Shown: positions 24,851-36,283, numbered from the stretch's first letter. The stretch is DNA of 64,000 nt from Robiginitalea aurantiaca (GCF_030380815.1 NZ_JAUDUY010000004.1:1-64000), one strand, 5' to 3'. The notes: generated by a model not told the origin, from the sequence alone. Translations and numbers: made by a program.

Positions 24851-26584
24851 ATGGAAAATACACAAACAGCAAATAAGCCCAAAGCGACTGCAAAGAAGCT
24901 CCGGATTAGCGGGGCAGAAGCAATAATCCATTGCCTGCTTGCAGAAGGGGTAGATCTAATCTACGGTTATCCGGGTGGCGCCATAATGCCCGTGTATGAC
25001 GAGCTCTACAAATTCAGCGACAGGTTGAACCATGTGCTCACCCGTCATGAACAGGCCGCTACACATGCAGCTCAGGGATATGCCCGGGTAAGCGGGAAAG
25101 TCGGCGTAGCCATGGCAACTTCCGGCCCAGGGGCTACTAATCTGGTTACGGGTCTTGCGGACGCCCAGATCGACTCCACGCCCATGGTCTGTATCACCGG
25201 ACAGGTTGCACGGCATCTTTTGGGCTCTGATGCTTTTCAGGAAACCGACATCATTGGGATTTCCACACCCGTGACCAAATGGAATTATCAGATAACCAGG
25301 GCATCCGAAATTCCGGCAATACTGGCGAAAGCCTTTTTTATCGCCCGTTCCGGAAGGCCAGGCCCTGTTTTGATCGACATTACAAAAAATGCCCAATTTG
25401 ACGAACTTGACTTTGAATACACCCACTGTAAGGGTGTTCGAAGTTATAATCCGGTTCCGAAACCGGATGCAGACGCCATTGAAAAAGCCGCTGAGCTGAT
25501 CAACCAGGCTAAAAAGCCATTTATCGTATTCGGACAGGGTGTAATTCTGGGCCATGCTGAAAAGCAGCTCAAAGCCCTTGTTGAAAAATCAGGGATTCCA
25601 GCGGCCTGGACCATCCTGGGCCTTTCCGCCCTCGATTCGGATCATCCCTTGAACGTAGGAATGGTAGGCATGCATGGAAATTACGGACCCAATGTGCTCA
25701 CCAATGAATGTGATGTGCTTATCGCTATAGGCATGCGATTCGATGACCGGGTTACCGGTAATCTCGATTCCTATGCCAAACAGGCCCGGATTATCCATTT
25801 TGAGATAGACCCGGCCGAGATTGATAAAAATGTACCAACCGATGTGGCTGTTTTAGGGGATGCACGGGAAACCCTGTCACTCTTACTCCCAAAGATTCGT
25901 GAGAATAGCCATTCGGAATGGTTGGGAGAGTTCCACCAGAAGTATGAAGAAGAGTTCAAACAGGTTATCGAAAAGGATATTCACCCGGTTAAACCGGGCC
26001 TTACCATGGGGGAAGTTGTGGCGCAGATCAACGACGCTTCAGGACATGAGGCGGTGATCGTGACCGATGTAGGACAGCACCAAATGGTCACCTGCAGATA
26101 TGCCAAGTTTAAAGAGTCCAAAAGCAATATAACTTCCGGTGGCCTCGGGACCATGGGGTTTGCCCTGCCTGCAGCCATTGGAGCTAAAATGGGCGCCTTA
26201 AATCGCCAGGTTGTGGCGGTAATCGGGGATGGTGGCTACCAGATGACCATACAGGAACTCGCCACGATCTATCAGAATAAACTCGCGGTTAAAATCGTAG
26301 TGCTCAACAATGATTTCCTCGGGATGGTCCGCCAGTGGCAGGAACTCTTCTTTGAAAGCCGTTACGCCTCTACGGTAATGGTAAATCCTGATTTTGTCAA
26401 AATTGCAGAGGGTTATTACATCAAAGCAAGACGCGTTGAGAAAAGAGAAGACCTGGCAGAAGCCGTATCCGAAATGATGGCTTCAGAGGAAGCCTATTTC
26501 CTCGAGGTACGCGTGGAGAAAGAGGGCAATGTTTTCCCGATGATTCCCTCCGGGGCATCGGTGTCTGAGATTCGCCTGAAGTGA
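24851..26584 (+). CDS. ilvB: Acetolactate synthase large (catalytic) subunit
   Basis: 577 residues, ThDP-dependent. Joins two pyruvates, or pyruvate with 2-oxobutyrate, in branched-chain amino-acid synthesis. Seen: the YGYPGGAIMPVYD start with the ThDP glutamate in LTRHEQAATHAAQGYARV, the FAD region around GMVGMHGNYGPNV, and the ThDP-diphosphate motif GDGGYQMTIQELATI with NNDFLGMVRQWQELFF. A short disordered N terminus (ANKPKATAKK) precedes the domain. The regulatory subunit follows after 44 bases. Confidence 0.97.
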   Translation: MENTQTANKPKATAKKLRISGAEAIIHCLLAEGVDLIYGYPGGAIMPVYDELYKFSDRLNHVLTRHEQAATHAAQGYARVSGKVGVAMATSGPGATNLVTGLADAQIDSTPMVCITGQVARHLLGSDAFQETDIIGISTPVTKWNYQITRASEIPAILAKAFFIARSGRPGPVLIDITKNAQFDELDFEYTHCKGVRSYNPVPKPDADAIEKAAELINQAKKPFIVFGQGVILGHAEKQLKALVEKSGIPAAWTILGLSALDSDHPLNVGMVGMHGNYGPNVLTNECDVLIAIGMRFDDRVTGNLDSYAKQARIIHFEIDPAEIDKNVPTDVAVLGDARETLSLLLPKIRENSHSEWLGEFHQKYEEEFKQVIEKDIHPVKPGLTMGEVVAQINDASGHEAVIVTDVGQHQMVTCRYAKFKESKSNITSGGLGTMGFALPAAIGAKMGALNRQVVAVIGDGGYQMTIQELATIYQNKLAVKIVVLNNDFLGMVRQWQELFFESRYASTVMVNPDFVKIAEGYYIKARRVEKREDLAEAVSEMMASEEAYFLEVRVEKEGNVFPMIPSGASVSEIRLK

Positions 26585-26628
26585 TGCCATCGATTTAACA
26601 ATAGAGAAATATTTAGTGCTACTACACC

Positions 26629-27153
26629 ATGGAAAAAAGCTGGTTTACCATATCTGTCTACTCTGAAAATAACGTGGGATTGCTGAACAGGATTTCAGGG
26701 ATATTCTTAAAGCGTCACATTAATATCGAAAGTTTAAATGTTTCTAAATCAGAGATTGATGAAGTTTCTAAATTTACAATTGTCGTCAACACCACGGAGT
26801 CGTGGACACGGCGTATTGTTTCACAAATCGAGAAACAGGTAGAGGTGATCAAGGCGTTTTATCATACAGATGAGGAGACCATATATCAGGAATCGGCCCT
26901 GTTTAAGATAGCCTCCCATTTGCTTTTCGACGAGCGACAGATCCAGAACATCATAAAAGAAAGCAATAGCCAGATTGTGACGGTGAGTCGTGATTTCTTT
27001 GTGCTTGCCAAGTCCGGCAGGCGGCATGAAATTGACCAGATGTATTTTGAACTGGAGCCCTTTGGCATCATGCAATTTGTCCGGAGTGGAAGAATTGCAG
27101 TAACCAAATCAGAAATGCCCATTACATCTCTACTCGAAAAATTCCAGCATTAA
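26629..27153 (+). CDS. ilvN: Acetolactate synthase small (regulatory) subunit
   Basis: 174 residues. The N-terminal ACT domain (FTISVYSENNVGLLNRISG, then HINIESLNVSKSEID) binds valine for feedback inhibition. A C-terminal ALS_ss_C domain follows (IVTVSRDFFVLAKSGRRHEID). The length is that of a one-ACT subunit. It lies between ilvB and ilvC in the expected order, 36 bases before ilvC. Confidence 0.95.
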   Translation: MEKSWFTISVYSENNVGLLNRISGIFLKRHINIESLNVSKSEIDEVSKFTIVVNTTESWTRRIVSQIEKQVEVIKAFYHTDEETIYQESALFKIASHLLFDERQIQNIIKESNSQIVTVSRDFFVLAKSGRRHEIDQMYFELEPFGIMQFVRSGRIAVTKSEMPITSLLEKFQH

Positions 27154-27189
27154 ACCTAACTGACAAATTATACTTTAAAAAAGCAAACT

Positions 27190-28665
27190 ATGACGAATTA
27201 CTTCAATACCCTTTCACTGCGGGAAAAACTCGAACAACTAGGGAAATGCCGCTTTATGGAGGCTTCGGAATTCTCAGATGGGGTGAGTGCCCTGAAAGGA
27301 AAGAAGGTCGTGATTGTGGGCTGCGGAGCCCAGGGACTTAATCAGGGGTTAAATATGCGCGATTCAGGCCTGGACATTTCATATGCGTTGCGGCCAGCTG
27401 CCATTTCCGAAAAACGGGACTCTTTTGTCAATGCCACTGAGAACGGTTTTACAGTAGGGACCTATGAAGAATTGATTCCCGATGCAGATTTGGTCATCAA
27501 TCTGACCCCCGATAAACAGCACACGGCCGTGGTGGGTGCCGTAATGCCACTTATGAAAAAAGGGGCAACGCTTTCATATTCCCACGGGTTCAATATCGTG
27601 GAGGAGGGGATGCAGGTGCGAAATGACCTTACCGTAATCATGGTAGCCCCTAAAAGTCCGGGATCGGAGGTGCGGGAAGAATTTAAACGCGGCTTCGGGG
27701 TACCTACCCTGATTGCAGTGCACCCCGAGAATGACCCGGAGCAAAAGGGGCTGGCCCAGGCCAAGGCTTATGCTGTAGGAACCGGAGGCCATAAAGCAGG
27801 GGTTTTGGAGTCTTCATTTGTCGCCGAAGTCAAATCGGATTTGATGGGAGAACAAACGATTCTCTGCGGCCTCTTGCAGACCGGGTCAATACTCTGTTTT
27901 GACAAGATGGTAGCCGAAGGGATAGCGCCTTCTTATGCAGCCAGGTTGGTGCAATACGGATGGGAAAATATTACCGAAGGACTCAAATATGGGGGGATTA
28001 CAAATATGATGGACCGTTTGTCCAATCCCGCAAAAATTGAGGCATTCAGGCTTTCAGAAACCCTCAAAGATATAATGCGTCCGTTGTTTCGAAAGCATAT
28101 GGACGATATCATGAGCGGGGAATTCTCCAAAACCATGATGCAGGACTGGGCTAATGGGGATGCAAACCTGCTGAAATGGAGAAGCGCCACAGGGGAAACG
28201 GCTTTCGAAAAAACCAGCGCAGCTGATATTGAAATTAGTGAGCAGGAATGCTACGATAAAGGTGTGCTTATGGTAGCCTTTGTCAGGGCGGGTGTTGAAC
28301 TCGCCTATGAAGCCATGACAGAATCCGGTATTGTGGGGGAATCCGCCTATTACGAATCCCTTCACGAAACCCCGTTGATCGCCAACACCATCGCCCGGAA
28401 AAAACTCTTTGAAATGAATCGGGTTATCTCGGATACGGCCGAATACGGTTGTTATCTTTTTGACCATGCCTGTAAACCACTGCTGTCCGATTTTATGGAA
28501 ACCATTTCTACGGAAGTTATCGGGAAAACATTTGGGGAGGGAGAAGACACTACTGTAGACAATGCGGAACTGATCCACGTTAATAAGGCCCTGAGAAGTC
28601 ATCCCGTTGAAAAGGTCGGCACAAGACTCAGAGAGTCCATGACGGCCATGAAGCCGGCTATTTAG
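27190..28665 (+). CDS. ilvC: Ketol-acid reductoisomerase, class II
   Basis: 491 residues, the long class II form with a duplicated knotted domain, as in enterobacteria and other Bacteroidota. NADPH motif [18 protein letters not shown] (about 37-54); Mg/substrate residues in [21 protein letters not shown]. Converts acetolactate or acetohydroxybutyrate to the dihydroxy acids used by IlvD. Third biosynthetic step encoded here; no ilvA follows. Confidence 0.96.
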   Translation: MTNYFNTLSLREKLEQLGKCRFMEASEFSDGVSALKGKKVVIVGCGAQGLNQGLNMRDSGLDISYALRPAAISEKRDSFVNATENGFTVGTYEELIPDADLVINLTPDKQHTAVVGAVMPLMKKGATLSYSHGFNIVEEGMQVRNDLTVIMVAPKSPGSEVREEFKRGFGVPTLIAVHPENDPEQKGLAQAKAYAVGTGGHKAGVLESSFVAEVKSDLMGEQTILCGLLQTGSILCFDKMVAEGIAPSYAARLVQYGWENITEGLKYGGITNMMDRLSNPAKIEAFRLSETLKDIMRPLFRKHMDDIMSGEFSKTMMQDWANGDANLLKWRSATGETAFEKTSAADIEISEQECYDKGVLMVAFVRAGVELAYEAMTESGIVGESAYYESLHETPLIANTIARKKLFEMNRVISDTAEYGCYLFDHACKPLLSDFMETISTEVIGKTFGEGEDTTVDNAELIHVNKALRSHPVEKVGTRLRESMTAMKPAI

Positions 28666-28722
28666 GTACGCAATGAGTGCCCAGGGAAGTTAAACCCTCT
28701 TTTTATCTGAAATTCCATACAC

Positions 28723-30312
28723 ATGAATGATTTCGTCAAAATTCCAGAAAAATTTACCCTGAAAGCACCCATTGATCAACGTCAATACCTGGTGGATGGC
28801 GACTTGTTGTCCTGGACGGGCAAGACTTCAGAGGTGTATTCCACTATTTCCTCCACTCCCGCGTACGCTCCAACCCTTTTGGGGAGCATTCCGGATATGG
28901 GGGAGCAGGAAGCCATGGCGGCCCTTGATGCGGCTTTACAGGCCTATGATCAGGGCCAAGGTACCTGGCCCACAATGAAGGTAAGGGATCGTATTGCCTG
29001 CATGGAGAAGTTCCTGGATCAAATGAAGTCCAAAAGGGATCCGATCGTCACCCTTTTGATGTGGGAGATCGGGAAGTCACTTCCGGACTCCGAAAAGGAA
29101 TTCGACCGCACCGTAGAATACATCGAGGATACCATAGAAGAATACAAAACCCTGGACCGGAATGCCGCCCGTTTCGACAAGCACGATGGGGTCTATGCTC
29201 ATATCCGCAGAGGCCCTTTGGGTGTTGTATTGTGCCTGGGGCCGTACAATTATCCCCTAAACGAAACTTTCGCCTTGTTAATCCCCGCAATCATTATGGG
29301 GAATACAACAGTATTTAAGCCTGCCAAACACGGTGTATTGCTAATCACCCCGCTTTTGGAGGCGTTTCAGAATAGTTTTCCTAAAGGGGTGATCAATGTG
29401 CTTTTTGGAAGAGGAAGGGCTGTAGCGGCCCCAATTATGAAAACCGGTAAAGTGGATGTTCTGGCCCTGATCGGAAACAGCAAATCGGCAAATGCACTTC
29501 AGGACCAGCACCCCAAGAGCAATCGACTGCGCCTCGTGCTGGGGCTTGAAGCAAAAAACCCTGCCATTATCCTGCCGGATGCAGACCTGGATTTAACGGT
29601 ACAGGAATGCCTCTCCGGAACCCTTTCCTTTAATGGACAACGGTGTACGGCCCTTAAAATCGTATACGTGCACAAAACGGTTGAGAAAGCGTTCCTGGAT
29701 CGGTTTACCAAAGCGGTAGATGAGATGACGTTTGGAAATCCATGGGATCCGGGTGTAAAACTAACGCCCTTGCCGGAACCCGGAAAGTCGGATTACATAC
29801 AGGAACTCATAGATGATGCGGTCGGTAAAGGAGCCCGGATTCTCAATGAGAAAGGGGGTACGCGTTATGACAACTTTATTTGGCCGGCCGTGCTATACCC
29901 TGTAACGGAAGAGATGCGTGTCTATAAAGAAGAACAATTTGGCCCCGTGATCCCTGTGGTACCATTTACATCCATAGAGGAACCCCTAAACGATATGGCA
30001 AAAAGCAATTACGGGCAGCAGGTGAGTCTTTTTGGAAAGGACATCCGGGCCCTGGCACCATTGATCGATACCCTGGCGAATTTGGTATGTCGGGTGAACC
30101 TGAACAGTTCCTGTCAGCGAGGCCCGGATGTATATCCCTTTACGGGCAGAAAAGATTCCGCACAATCCACCCTGAGCGTTTACGATGCCCTGAGGTCTTT
30201 CTCTATCAGGACTTTTGTTGCCTTCAAGGATAATGAGCTGAATAACCAGATTGTAGAAGAACTGCTTCAGGAGAAGAATTCCAATTTTATCAATACGGAA
30301 TACCTCCTCTGA
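28723..30312 (+). CDS. gapN: NADP-dependent glyceraldehyde-3-phosphate dehydrogenase (non-phosphorylating)
   Basis: 529 residues of the aldehyde dehydrogenase superfamily. Active-site Cys in [11 protein letters not shown] and Glu in [32 protein letters not shown] is the Rossmann region. The GapN subgroup oxidises glyceraldehyde-3-phosphate directly to 3-phosphoglycerate, giving NADPH without ATP. The NADPH could feed IlvC, which would fit its place 57 bases after ilvC, but the link is inference. It converges on the leu genes with 16 bases between stops. Confidence 0.85.
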   Translation: MNDFVKIPEKFTLKAPIDQRQYLVDGDLLSWTGKTSEVYSTISSTPAYAPTLLGSIPDMGEQEAMAALDAALQAYDQGQGTWPTMKVRDRIACMEKFLDQMKSKRDPIVTLLMWEIGKSLPDSEKEFDRTVEYIEDTIEEYKTLDRNAARFDKHDGVYAHIRRGPLGVVLCLGPYNYPLNETFALLIPAIIMGNTTVFKPAKHGVLLITPLLEAFQNSFPKGVINVLFGRGRAVAAPIMKTGKVDVLALIGNSKSANALQDQHPKSNRLRLVLGLEAKNPAIILPDADLDLTVQECLSGTLSFNGQRCTALKIVYVHKTVEKAFLDRFTKAVDEMTFGNPWDPGVKLTPLPEPGKSDYIQELIDDAVGKGARILNEKGGTRYDNFIWPAVLYPVTEEMRVYKEEQFGPVIPVVPFTSIEEPLNDMAKSNYGQQVSLFGKDIRALAPLIDTLANLVCRVNLNSSCQRGPDVYPFTGRKDSAQSTLSVYDALRSFSIRTFVAFKDNELNNQIVEELLQEKNSNFINTEYLL

Positions 30313-30328
30313 ATACTGGGCTAATCCT

Positions 30329-31849
30329 TTAGCAACAGCGGTTTAGCATCTTTTCGGTGGCTTTGATCGCCGAAACGGTCTGATCCGAATCCAGGCCACG
30401 GGTGGTAAATTCCCTTTTTCCGGTTTTCCAGGTAATTACGGTCTCACACAGGGCATCTGAATTGGACCCGGGCGGGATGCGCACGGCGTAATCGATCAAA
30501 TCCGGAAGCGGCCTGTTCAGGTCTTTATAGACTTTTCGTAGGGCGTTCATAAAGGCGTCGAATTGTCCGTCACCCCTGGCGTTTTCCTCGTAGGTTTTTC
30601 CTTCGATCTCAAGGAATACCGTGGTAGTCGGTTGCAGGCCCTTGGCATGGGTCAGTACATACGACCGGATAAATACCTGCTGCGGTTGGCCTTCCGTTCC
30701 GAGGACATCGGAAATAATATAAGGCAGGTCTTCCCGGGTAACCCGCTCCTTCCGATCGCCCAGTTCAATAATGCGGGCGGTAACCAGTTTTAGTTCTGCG
30801 TCACTAAGGCTTAGTCCAAGTTCCTGCAGGTTCTTCTGGATATTGGCTTTTCCGGATGTCTTGCCAAGGGCATATTTGCGTTTACGACCAAAACGCTCCG
30901 GCAACAGGTTATTGAAGTATAAATTCTTCTTATTGTCCCCATCTGCATGTATTCCAGCTGTTTGTGTAAAAACATTATCGCCAATAATGGGCTTGTTCGA
31001 AGGGATTCCAATTCCTGTAAAGGCCGAGACCAGCTTACTTACCTTGTAGAGAGAGGACTCACAAACCCCGATTTCCACTTCCGGTAAAAAGTCATTAATT
31101 ACCGCGACAACACTTGAAAGGGGTGCATTTCCGGCGCGTTCCCCCATGCCGTTGACGGTTAGATGCAATCCATGTATTCCAGCCTTCAGGGCCTCAAGTA
31201 CGTTAGCTACACTAAGATCGTAATCGTTGTGCCCGTGAAAGTCGAAATGCAAGTCCGGGTAACGCCCTAAAATTTCATTGAGATATGTAAACGTTTCCTC
31301 AGGCGTGAGAATTCCAAGGGTATCCGGAAGGAGGATACGATCCACAGGCTGGGTTTGCAGAAAGTCCAGGAATTGGAAAACATATTCTTTAGACTCCCTC
31401 ATCCCATTGCTCCAGTCTTCGAGATATACGTTAGAGCGAATATCCATATCCTCTGCCCTGGATAAAACAGCTCCCACGGCTTTAAAATGCGCTTCCGGGG
31501 TCTTGCGAAGTTGGTGGGTCAGGTGGTTCATAGATCCCTTGGTCAGCAGATTCTGCGTTCTGCCACCGGCTTTATGGATCCACTCCAGGGAGGCGCCGTC
31601 ATCGACAAAACTAAGGACCTCGATTTTCGGGAGCATCCCAGCTTCCCTGGCCCAACTGGCAATCTGCCGTACACTTTCATATTCGCCATCGGATACCCGC
31701 GCGGAGGCAACCTCAATACGATCCACCTGTAATTCCTCAAGCAGCAGACGTGCAAGGGTAAGTTTTTCAGGAGCTGTAAATGAGACCCCGGAGGTTTGTT
31801 CTCCATCCCTCAGGGTTGTATCCATTATTTCAATTCGCCTGGGCTTCAT
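30329..31849 (-). CDS. cimA: LeuA/CimA family synthase, best read as (R)-citramalate synthase
   Basis: 506 residues. DRE-TIM barrel Claisen condensing enzyme: metal/catalytic segment DTTLRDGEQTSG (10-21, Arg14, Asp15) and HGHNDYDLS (205-213), with a C-terminal regulatory domain (LDYAVRIPPG-like ending IDYAVRIPPGSNSDA). Against the Leptospira citramalate synthase as I remember it, similarity is striking over the whole length (RVEIASARVS, NVYLEDWSNG, PERFGRKR), and its hydrophobic pyruvate-pocket residues seem to have counterparts at Leu102 and Tyr142. The usual automatic name would be 2-isopropylmalate synthase (leuA). Family certain; substrate uncertain. Confidence 0.75.
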   Translation of the reverse strand: MKPRRIEIMDTTLRDGEQTSGVSFTAPEKLTLARLLLEELQVDRIEVASARVSDGEYESVRQIASWAREAGMLPKIEVLSFVDDGASLEWIHKAGGRTQNLLTKGSMNHLTHQLRKTPEAHFKAVGAVLSRAEDMDIRSNVYLEDWSNGMRESKEYVFQFLDFLQTQPVDRILLPDTLGILTPEETFTYLNEILGRYPDLHFDFHGHNDYDLSVANVLEALKAGIHGLHLTVNGMGERAGNAPLSSVVAVINDFLPEVEIGVCESSLYKVSKLVSAFTGIGIPSNKPIIGDNVFTQTAGIHADGDNKKNLYFNNLLPERFGRKRKYALGKTSGKANIQKNLQELGLSLSDAELKLVTARIIELGDRKERVTREDLPYIISDVLGTEGQPQQVFIRSYVLTHAKGLQPTTTVFLEIEGKTYEENARGDGQFDAFMNALRKVYKDLNRPLPDLIDYAVRIPPGSNSDALCETVITWKTGKREFTTRGLDSDQTVSAIKATEKMLNRCC

Positions 31850-31886
31850 GTATTTTTATAGAATCACGCGTTTGTGGATCCCTCTG

Positions 31887-32483
31887 TTACAAAGGCGATT
31901 GAGCAGCAAAACTACTGATCTCCTCCTTCATGTTCAGCAGGTAATCGATGTCGTCAAAACCATTGAGCATATTGTCTTTCTTGTACCCGTTGATCTCAAA
32001 GGATTCGGTAGCTCCTGTTGCGGTTATCTGAATGCTCTGGGCAGGCAGGTCCACTTCGATTAGTGTTTCAGGATCTGCTTCGATGGCTTCAAAGATCTGC
32101 TGGAGGAACTCCGGACTTACCTGTACCGGGAGTACCCCGATATTCAGACAATTATTTCTGAAGATATCGGCAAAGAAGCTGGAGACAACACATCTGAAAC
32201 CGTAATCATAAACCGCCCAGGCAGCGTGCTCCCTGGAGGAACCAGAACCAAAGTTTTTACCTCCCACGAGGATTTTACCACTGTAAATGGGGTTATTGAG
32301 CACAAAATGTGGTTTGGGACTGTTGTCGGGGTTGTACCTCCAGTCTCTGAACAGATTATCACCAAAACCTTTGCGTTCTGTCGCCTTGAGGAAGCGAGCC
32401 GGAATGATCTGATCGGTATCCACATTTTCTATCGGCAGGGGTACGGCCGAGCTTCTCAGTACATTGAATTTATCGTATGCCAT
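31887..32483 (-). CDS. leuD: 3-isopropylmalate dehydratase small subunit
   Basis: 198 residues. With LeuC it isomerises 2- to 3-isopropylmalate, and in the citramalate route citramalate to methylmalate. Signature [20 protein letters not shown] at the start and [21 protein letters not shown] in the middle. 11 bases behind leuC and 37 before the synthase gene, so the three form one transcript. Confidence 0.96.
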   Translation of the reverse strand: MAYDKFNVLRSSAVPLPIENVDTDQIIPARFLKATERKGFGDNLFRDWRYNPDNSPKPHFVLNNPIYSGKILVGGKNFGSGSSREHAAWAVYDYGFRCVVSSFFADIFRNNCLNIGVLPVQVSPEFLQQIFEAIEADPETLIEVDLPAQSIQITATGATESFEINGYKKDNMLNGFDDIDYLLNMKEEISSFAAQSPL

Positions 32484-32494
32484 AATCTTTTGTA

Positions 32495-33907
32495 TTAGGA
32501 TATTACTTCTGCCTGCAACAGTTCACGGGGGTCCGTAACTTCTCCTGTTACCGCAGCAGCTGCTGCCACAAGTGGGCTCGCCAAAAGCGTTCGCGCTCCT
32601 GGACCCTGTCGACCTTCGAAATTACGGTTGGATGTACTTACCGCGTATTTCCCGGCGGGTATCTTGTCATCATTCATCGCCAGGCAAGCCGAACACCCGG
32701 GTTCCCTGAGCTCAAAGCCGGCTTCTTCAAGAATATCCAACAGCCCCTCTTCGCGAATGGAGGATTCTACTTTGTGGGAGCCGGGTACCAGCCAGGCCGT
32801 GACATTCTCCGCCTTTTTCCGACCTTTAACCAAGGCTGTGAACGCCCGGAAATCCTCGATTCGTCCGTTTGTACAGCTGCCCAGAAATACAAAATCCACT
32901 TTTTTACCCAACATGGAATCTCCTTCCTGGAAATCCATATAGTCCAGCGACTTCTTGTAGGTAGCCTTGCCACTTCCAGCAGCTTCCGACAGGGGTATGG
33001 ACTCTTTGATCCCCATGCCCATTCCCGGATTGGTCCCGTAAGTGATCATAGGTTCAATTTCAGAGCCCTCGAATGTAAGTTCCTTGTCAAAAAGGGCGTC
33101 CGAATCCGTGTAAAGTGTTTTCCAATATTCCATAGCCCGATCCCAATCCGGACCTGTTGGCGCAAACTCCCGACCCTTTATGTATGAAAAGGTCTTATCA
33201 TCCGGTGCCATCATCCCGCCCCGTGCACCCATTTCGATACTGAGGTTGCAAACAGTCATTCGACCTTCCATAGACATGGCTTCAAAAACACTACCCGCAT
33301 ATTCCACGAAGTAACCCGTTGCACCAGAAGTGCTCAGTCGGGAAATAATAAAGAGGGCAACGTCCTTTGGGGTCACGGCCCTGTTCAGGCTGCCATTAAT
33401 GGTAATGCGCATTCGTTTGGGTTTTGGCTGCATAATGCATTGCGTAGCCAGGACCATTTCCACCTCTGAAGTACCAATTCCAAACGCAATTGCGCCAAAA
33501 GCACCATGGGTAGATGTGTGGGAATCCCCGCATACTATGGTAGCCCCGGGCAGGGTAATTCCGTTTTCCGGCCCGATAACGTGCACGATTCCGTTTTTTT
33601 CATGTCCAAGCCCCCAATATGGAATATTGTGTTTGCCTGCGTTCTCTTCCAGGGCTTTTAATTGATTGGCCGAGAGGGGATCCGCAACGGGAAGGTGCTG
33701 GTTGCGGGTAGGTGTATTGTGGTCCGCGGTGGCAAATGTCCGCTCTGGGTAAAGTACCGGAATATTGCGGGATTTCAAACCCAGGAAGGCAACCGGGCTG
33801 GTAACTTCATGGACCAGGTGGCGATCTATAAAAAGGACATCTGGACCGTTGTCTACGTGTCGGACCACGTGAGAGTCCCAAACTTTGTCAAATAGCGTTT
33901 CGGGCAT
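32495..33907 (-). CDS. leuC: 3-isopropylmalate dehydratase large subunit
   Basis: 470 residues, aconitase family with a 4Fe-4S cluster. Cluster cysteines in [13 protein letters not shown] and [12 protein letters not shown]; substrate segment [15 protein letters not shown]. First gene of the leuCD-synthase operon. Just upstream, on the minus strand, TATTTTCG (near TAnnTTTG) could be the -7 box, but no good -33 was found. Confidence 0.96.
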   Translation of the reverse strand: MPETLFDKVWDSHVVRHVDNGPDVLFIDRHLVHEVTSPVAFLGLKSRNIPVLYPERTFATADHNTPTRNQHLPVADPLSANQLKALEENAGKHNIPYWGLGHEKNGIVHVIGPENGITLPGATIVCGDSHTSTHGAFGAIAFGIGTSEVEMVLATQCIMQPKPKRMRITINGSLNRAVTPKDVALFIISRLSTSGATGYFVEYAGSVFEAMSMEGRMTVCNLSIEMGARGGMMAPDDKTFSYIKGREFAPTGPDWDRAMEYWKTLYTDSDALFDKELTFEGSEIEPMITYGTNPGMGMGIKESIPLSEAAGSGKATYKKSLDYMDFQEGDSMLGKKVDFVFLGSCTNGRIEDFRAFTALVKGRKKAENVTAWLVPGSHKVESSIREEGLLDILEEAGFELREPGCSACLAMNDDKIPAGKYAVSTSNRNFEGRQGPGARTLLASPLVAAAAAVTGEVTDPRELLQAEVIS

Positions 33908-34129
33908 AAATAACTTGATTTTCTATACGGTTTTAAGGTTAGCGAAAATAGGATTCCCGATGCGATAAAATAAAGATGGGCGAAATGAAATTACGATGTT
34001 CAACATCCCTGTTTGACCCATATTAAAATGATTTTATCCTTGTCGGAAGAGTAACGGGACTAAAAATATTCTGAAAATCGTGTGAACAATGGAACTTTCT
34101 GAAGCGATAAAGCACCCTTAAGGCAGCGG

Positions 34130-36235
34130 TCAGCTAATGTAATCCCAGATGTTTTTGAAGACATCCATACGGCTCATCTTCTCACGGACCATCTGGTGCG
34201 AAACCGCCTCGAGTCCGGGATCATTTTTTAAGAGTTGCTGGGCGTAAAAACGCGCAGTTTTAAGAATATCACTATCCTTGACCACGTCTGCAATCTTCAG
34301 CGCCAGAATACCACTCTGCTGGGTACCCATAAGATTCCCAGGACCCCTCAGTTGCAGATCGGTCTCAGCGATTTCAAAACCATCATTCGTCCTGACCATG
34401 GTTTGCAGGCGGGTCCGTGCATCATCTGACAGTTTCCCACTGCTCATTAGAATACAATAACTCTGGTCCGCTCCCCGCCCAACGCGGCCGCGCAACTGGT
34501 GCAGTTGGGAAAGTCCAAAACGCTCTGCACTTTCGATTACCATAACAGAGGCGTTCGGGACATTGACCCCCACTTCAATAACCGTGGTAGCAACCATGAT
34601 CTGGGTTTTACCGGCAACAAAACGCTGCATCTCGTATTCTTTGTCCTGAGGCTTCATTTTGCCATGGACAATGGAGATCTGGTAGGAGGGGGGCGGAAAC
34701 TCCCTGCTAATACTTTCGAACCCATCCATCAGATCCTTATAATCGAGGGCCTCAGATTCCTGAATAAGCGGATAGACCACATACACCTGTCGGCCCAGCG
34801 CTATTTGTTCCCTGATAAACCCAAATACTTTCAGGCGATCAGAATCGGTACGGTGTACCGTGCGCACCGGTTTACGGCCGGGAGGCAGGGCGTCGATTAC
34901 ACTGATATCCAAATCCCCGTAAAGGCTCATGGCCAGGGTCCTGGGAATGGGGGTGGCCGTCATAACCAGGATGTGGGGCGGGGTGTCATTTTTTTTCCAC
35001 ATCCGAGCCCGTTGAGCGACTCCAAACCGATGCTGTTCATCTATAATAGCAAGACCCAGATTAGCAAACTGTACGGTTTCTTCCAACACGGCATGGGTGC
35101 CAATGAGGATGGACAAACTCTTGTTCTTTAAACCTTCATGAATCGGTTTGCGATCTTTGGTTTTTACAGAACCTGTCAGCAGGCCTACTTTTATACCCAT
35201 GGGCTCCAGTAATTCGCTTACGGACTGGTGGTGTTGCTGCGCGAGGATTTCAGTGGGAGCTACCAGGCAGGCCTGAAACCCGTTATCCAGAGCGAGTAGT
35301 ATGGTCATCACCGCAACGATGGTTTTCCCAGATCCCACATCGCCCTGAAGGAGTCGGTTCATCTGGGCATGGCTCCCCAGATCGGCGCGTATTTCTTTTA
35401 AAACCTTTTTCTGTGCTCCGGTAAGTTCAAAGGGCAGATGATTTTCAAAAAAGTCCGTAAACAGGGCCCCCACTTTTTCAAATACCAATCCCTTGATCCG
35501 GCTTTTTCTTCGGTTCTTTTTGGTGAGCAAGGCCAGTTGAATGTAAAAGAGTTCTTCAAACTTTAACCGGAACCTAGATTGTGCAAGCTCCTTTTGGGAG
35601 TCCGGGAAATGGACTTGCCAGAGCGCCCGCTGTTTCCCCGGCAAAACCAGGGCTTCCCGAACCTTTGCCGGTAAGGTTTCACCAATTTGGCCCCCTGTTT
35701 CTTCCAGGAGGAAATGTATCCATTTTGAAATCTGCCGATTGGTCACTCCCTGCTTGCTCAATTTCTCTGTTGAGGGATATACAGGTTGCATCACAATTCG
35801 CTTTTGCCCTTCGAATTGACTTAGCAATTCAATTTCGGGATGTGGCATCGAAAAGCTGCCGTTGAAATAGTTGGTGCGACCAAAAATAACGTAAGGCTCA
35901 TTCAGTTTGATCCGGTCCTGAATCCATTTTTGACCCCGGAACCATACGAGTTCCAAAGAACCTGTATCATCTTTAAACGTGGCGACCAGGCGCTTGCCCT
36001 TTTTCTGTGCAACGGTTTTGATGTGCGTGATTCGCCCGATGATTTGTACCTCGGCCCCGGTACGCTCCAACTCTGAAATTTTATAAAATCTCGATTTATC
36101 GATATACCGGTTCGGGAAGAAATAAAGCAGGTCCTGGTAGGTCTCGATTCCCAATTCCCGCCCAAGCAGGGCCGCCCTGCCGGGCCCTACCCCTTTCAGA
36201 TAGGTGATGGGCGTTTGAAGCGCGTTGGGATGCAT
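34130..36235 (-). CDS. recG: ATP-dependent DNA helicase RecG
   Basis: 701 residues, full length. N-terminal OB wedge domain (GAEVQIIGRITHIKT), Walker A GDVGSGKT, DEQH box (AIIDEQHRFGVAQRARM), motif TATPIPRTL, and a C-terminal helicase lobe ending in QLRGRVGRG and LRGPGNLMGTQQSG. RecG regresses stalled replication forks and migrates Holliday junctions. Stands alone, diverging from the M1 peptidase gene. Confidence 0.97.
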   Translation of the reverse strand: MHPNALQTPITYLKGVGPGRAALLGRELGIETYQDLLYFFPNRYIDKSRFYKISELERTGAEVQIIGRITHIKTVAQKKGKRLVATFKDDTGSLELVWFRGQKWIQDRIKLNEPYVIFGRTNYFNGSFSMPHPEIELLSQFEGQKRIVMQPVYPSTEKLSKQGVTNRQISKWIHFLLEETGGQIGETLPAKVREALVLPGKQRALWQVHFPDSQKELAQSRFRLKFEELFYIQLALLTKKNRRKSRIKGLVFEKVGALFTDFFENHLPFELTGAQKKVLKEIRADLGSHAQMNRLLQGDVGSGKTIVAVMTILLALDNGFQACLVAPTEILAQQHHQSVSELLEPMGIKVGLLTGSVKTKDRKPIHEGLKNKSLSILIGTHAVLEETVQFANLGLAIIDEQHRFGVAQRARMWKKNDTPPHILVMTATPIPRTLAMSLYGDLDISVIDALPPGRKPVRTVHRTDSDRLKVFGFIREQIALGRQVYVVYPLIQESEALDYKDLMDGFESISREFPPPSYQISIVHGKMKPQDKEYEMQRFVAGKTQIMVATTVIEVGVNVPNASVMVIESAERFGLSQLHQLRGRVGRGADQSYCILMSSGKLSDDARTRLQTMVRTNDGFEIAETDLQLRGPGNLMGTQQSGILALKIADVVKDSDILKTARFYAQQLLKNDPGLEAVSHQMVREKMSRMDVFKNIWDYIS

Positions 36236-36283
36236 CGGCCTAAATTACAGCTTCCCATATAGAACTGCAACCCGGCAAAATGC

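Noticed and set aside
30329-31849. Missing leuB hidden in the leu region
   Set aside because: The synthase gene converges directly on gapN with 16 bases between; no decarboxylating dehydrogenase motif occurs in any frame there.
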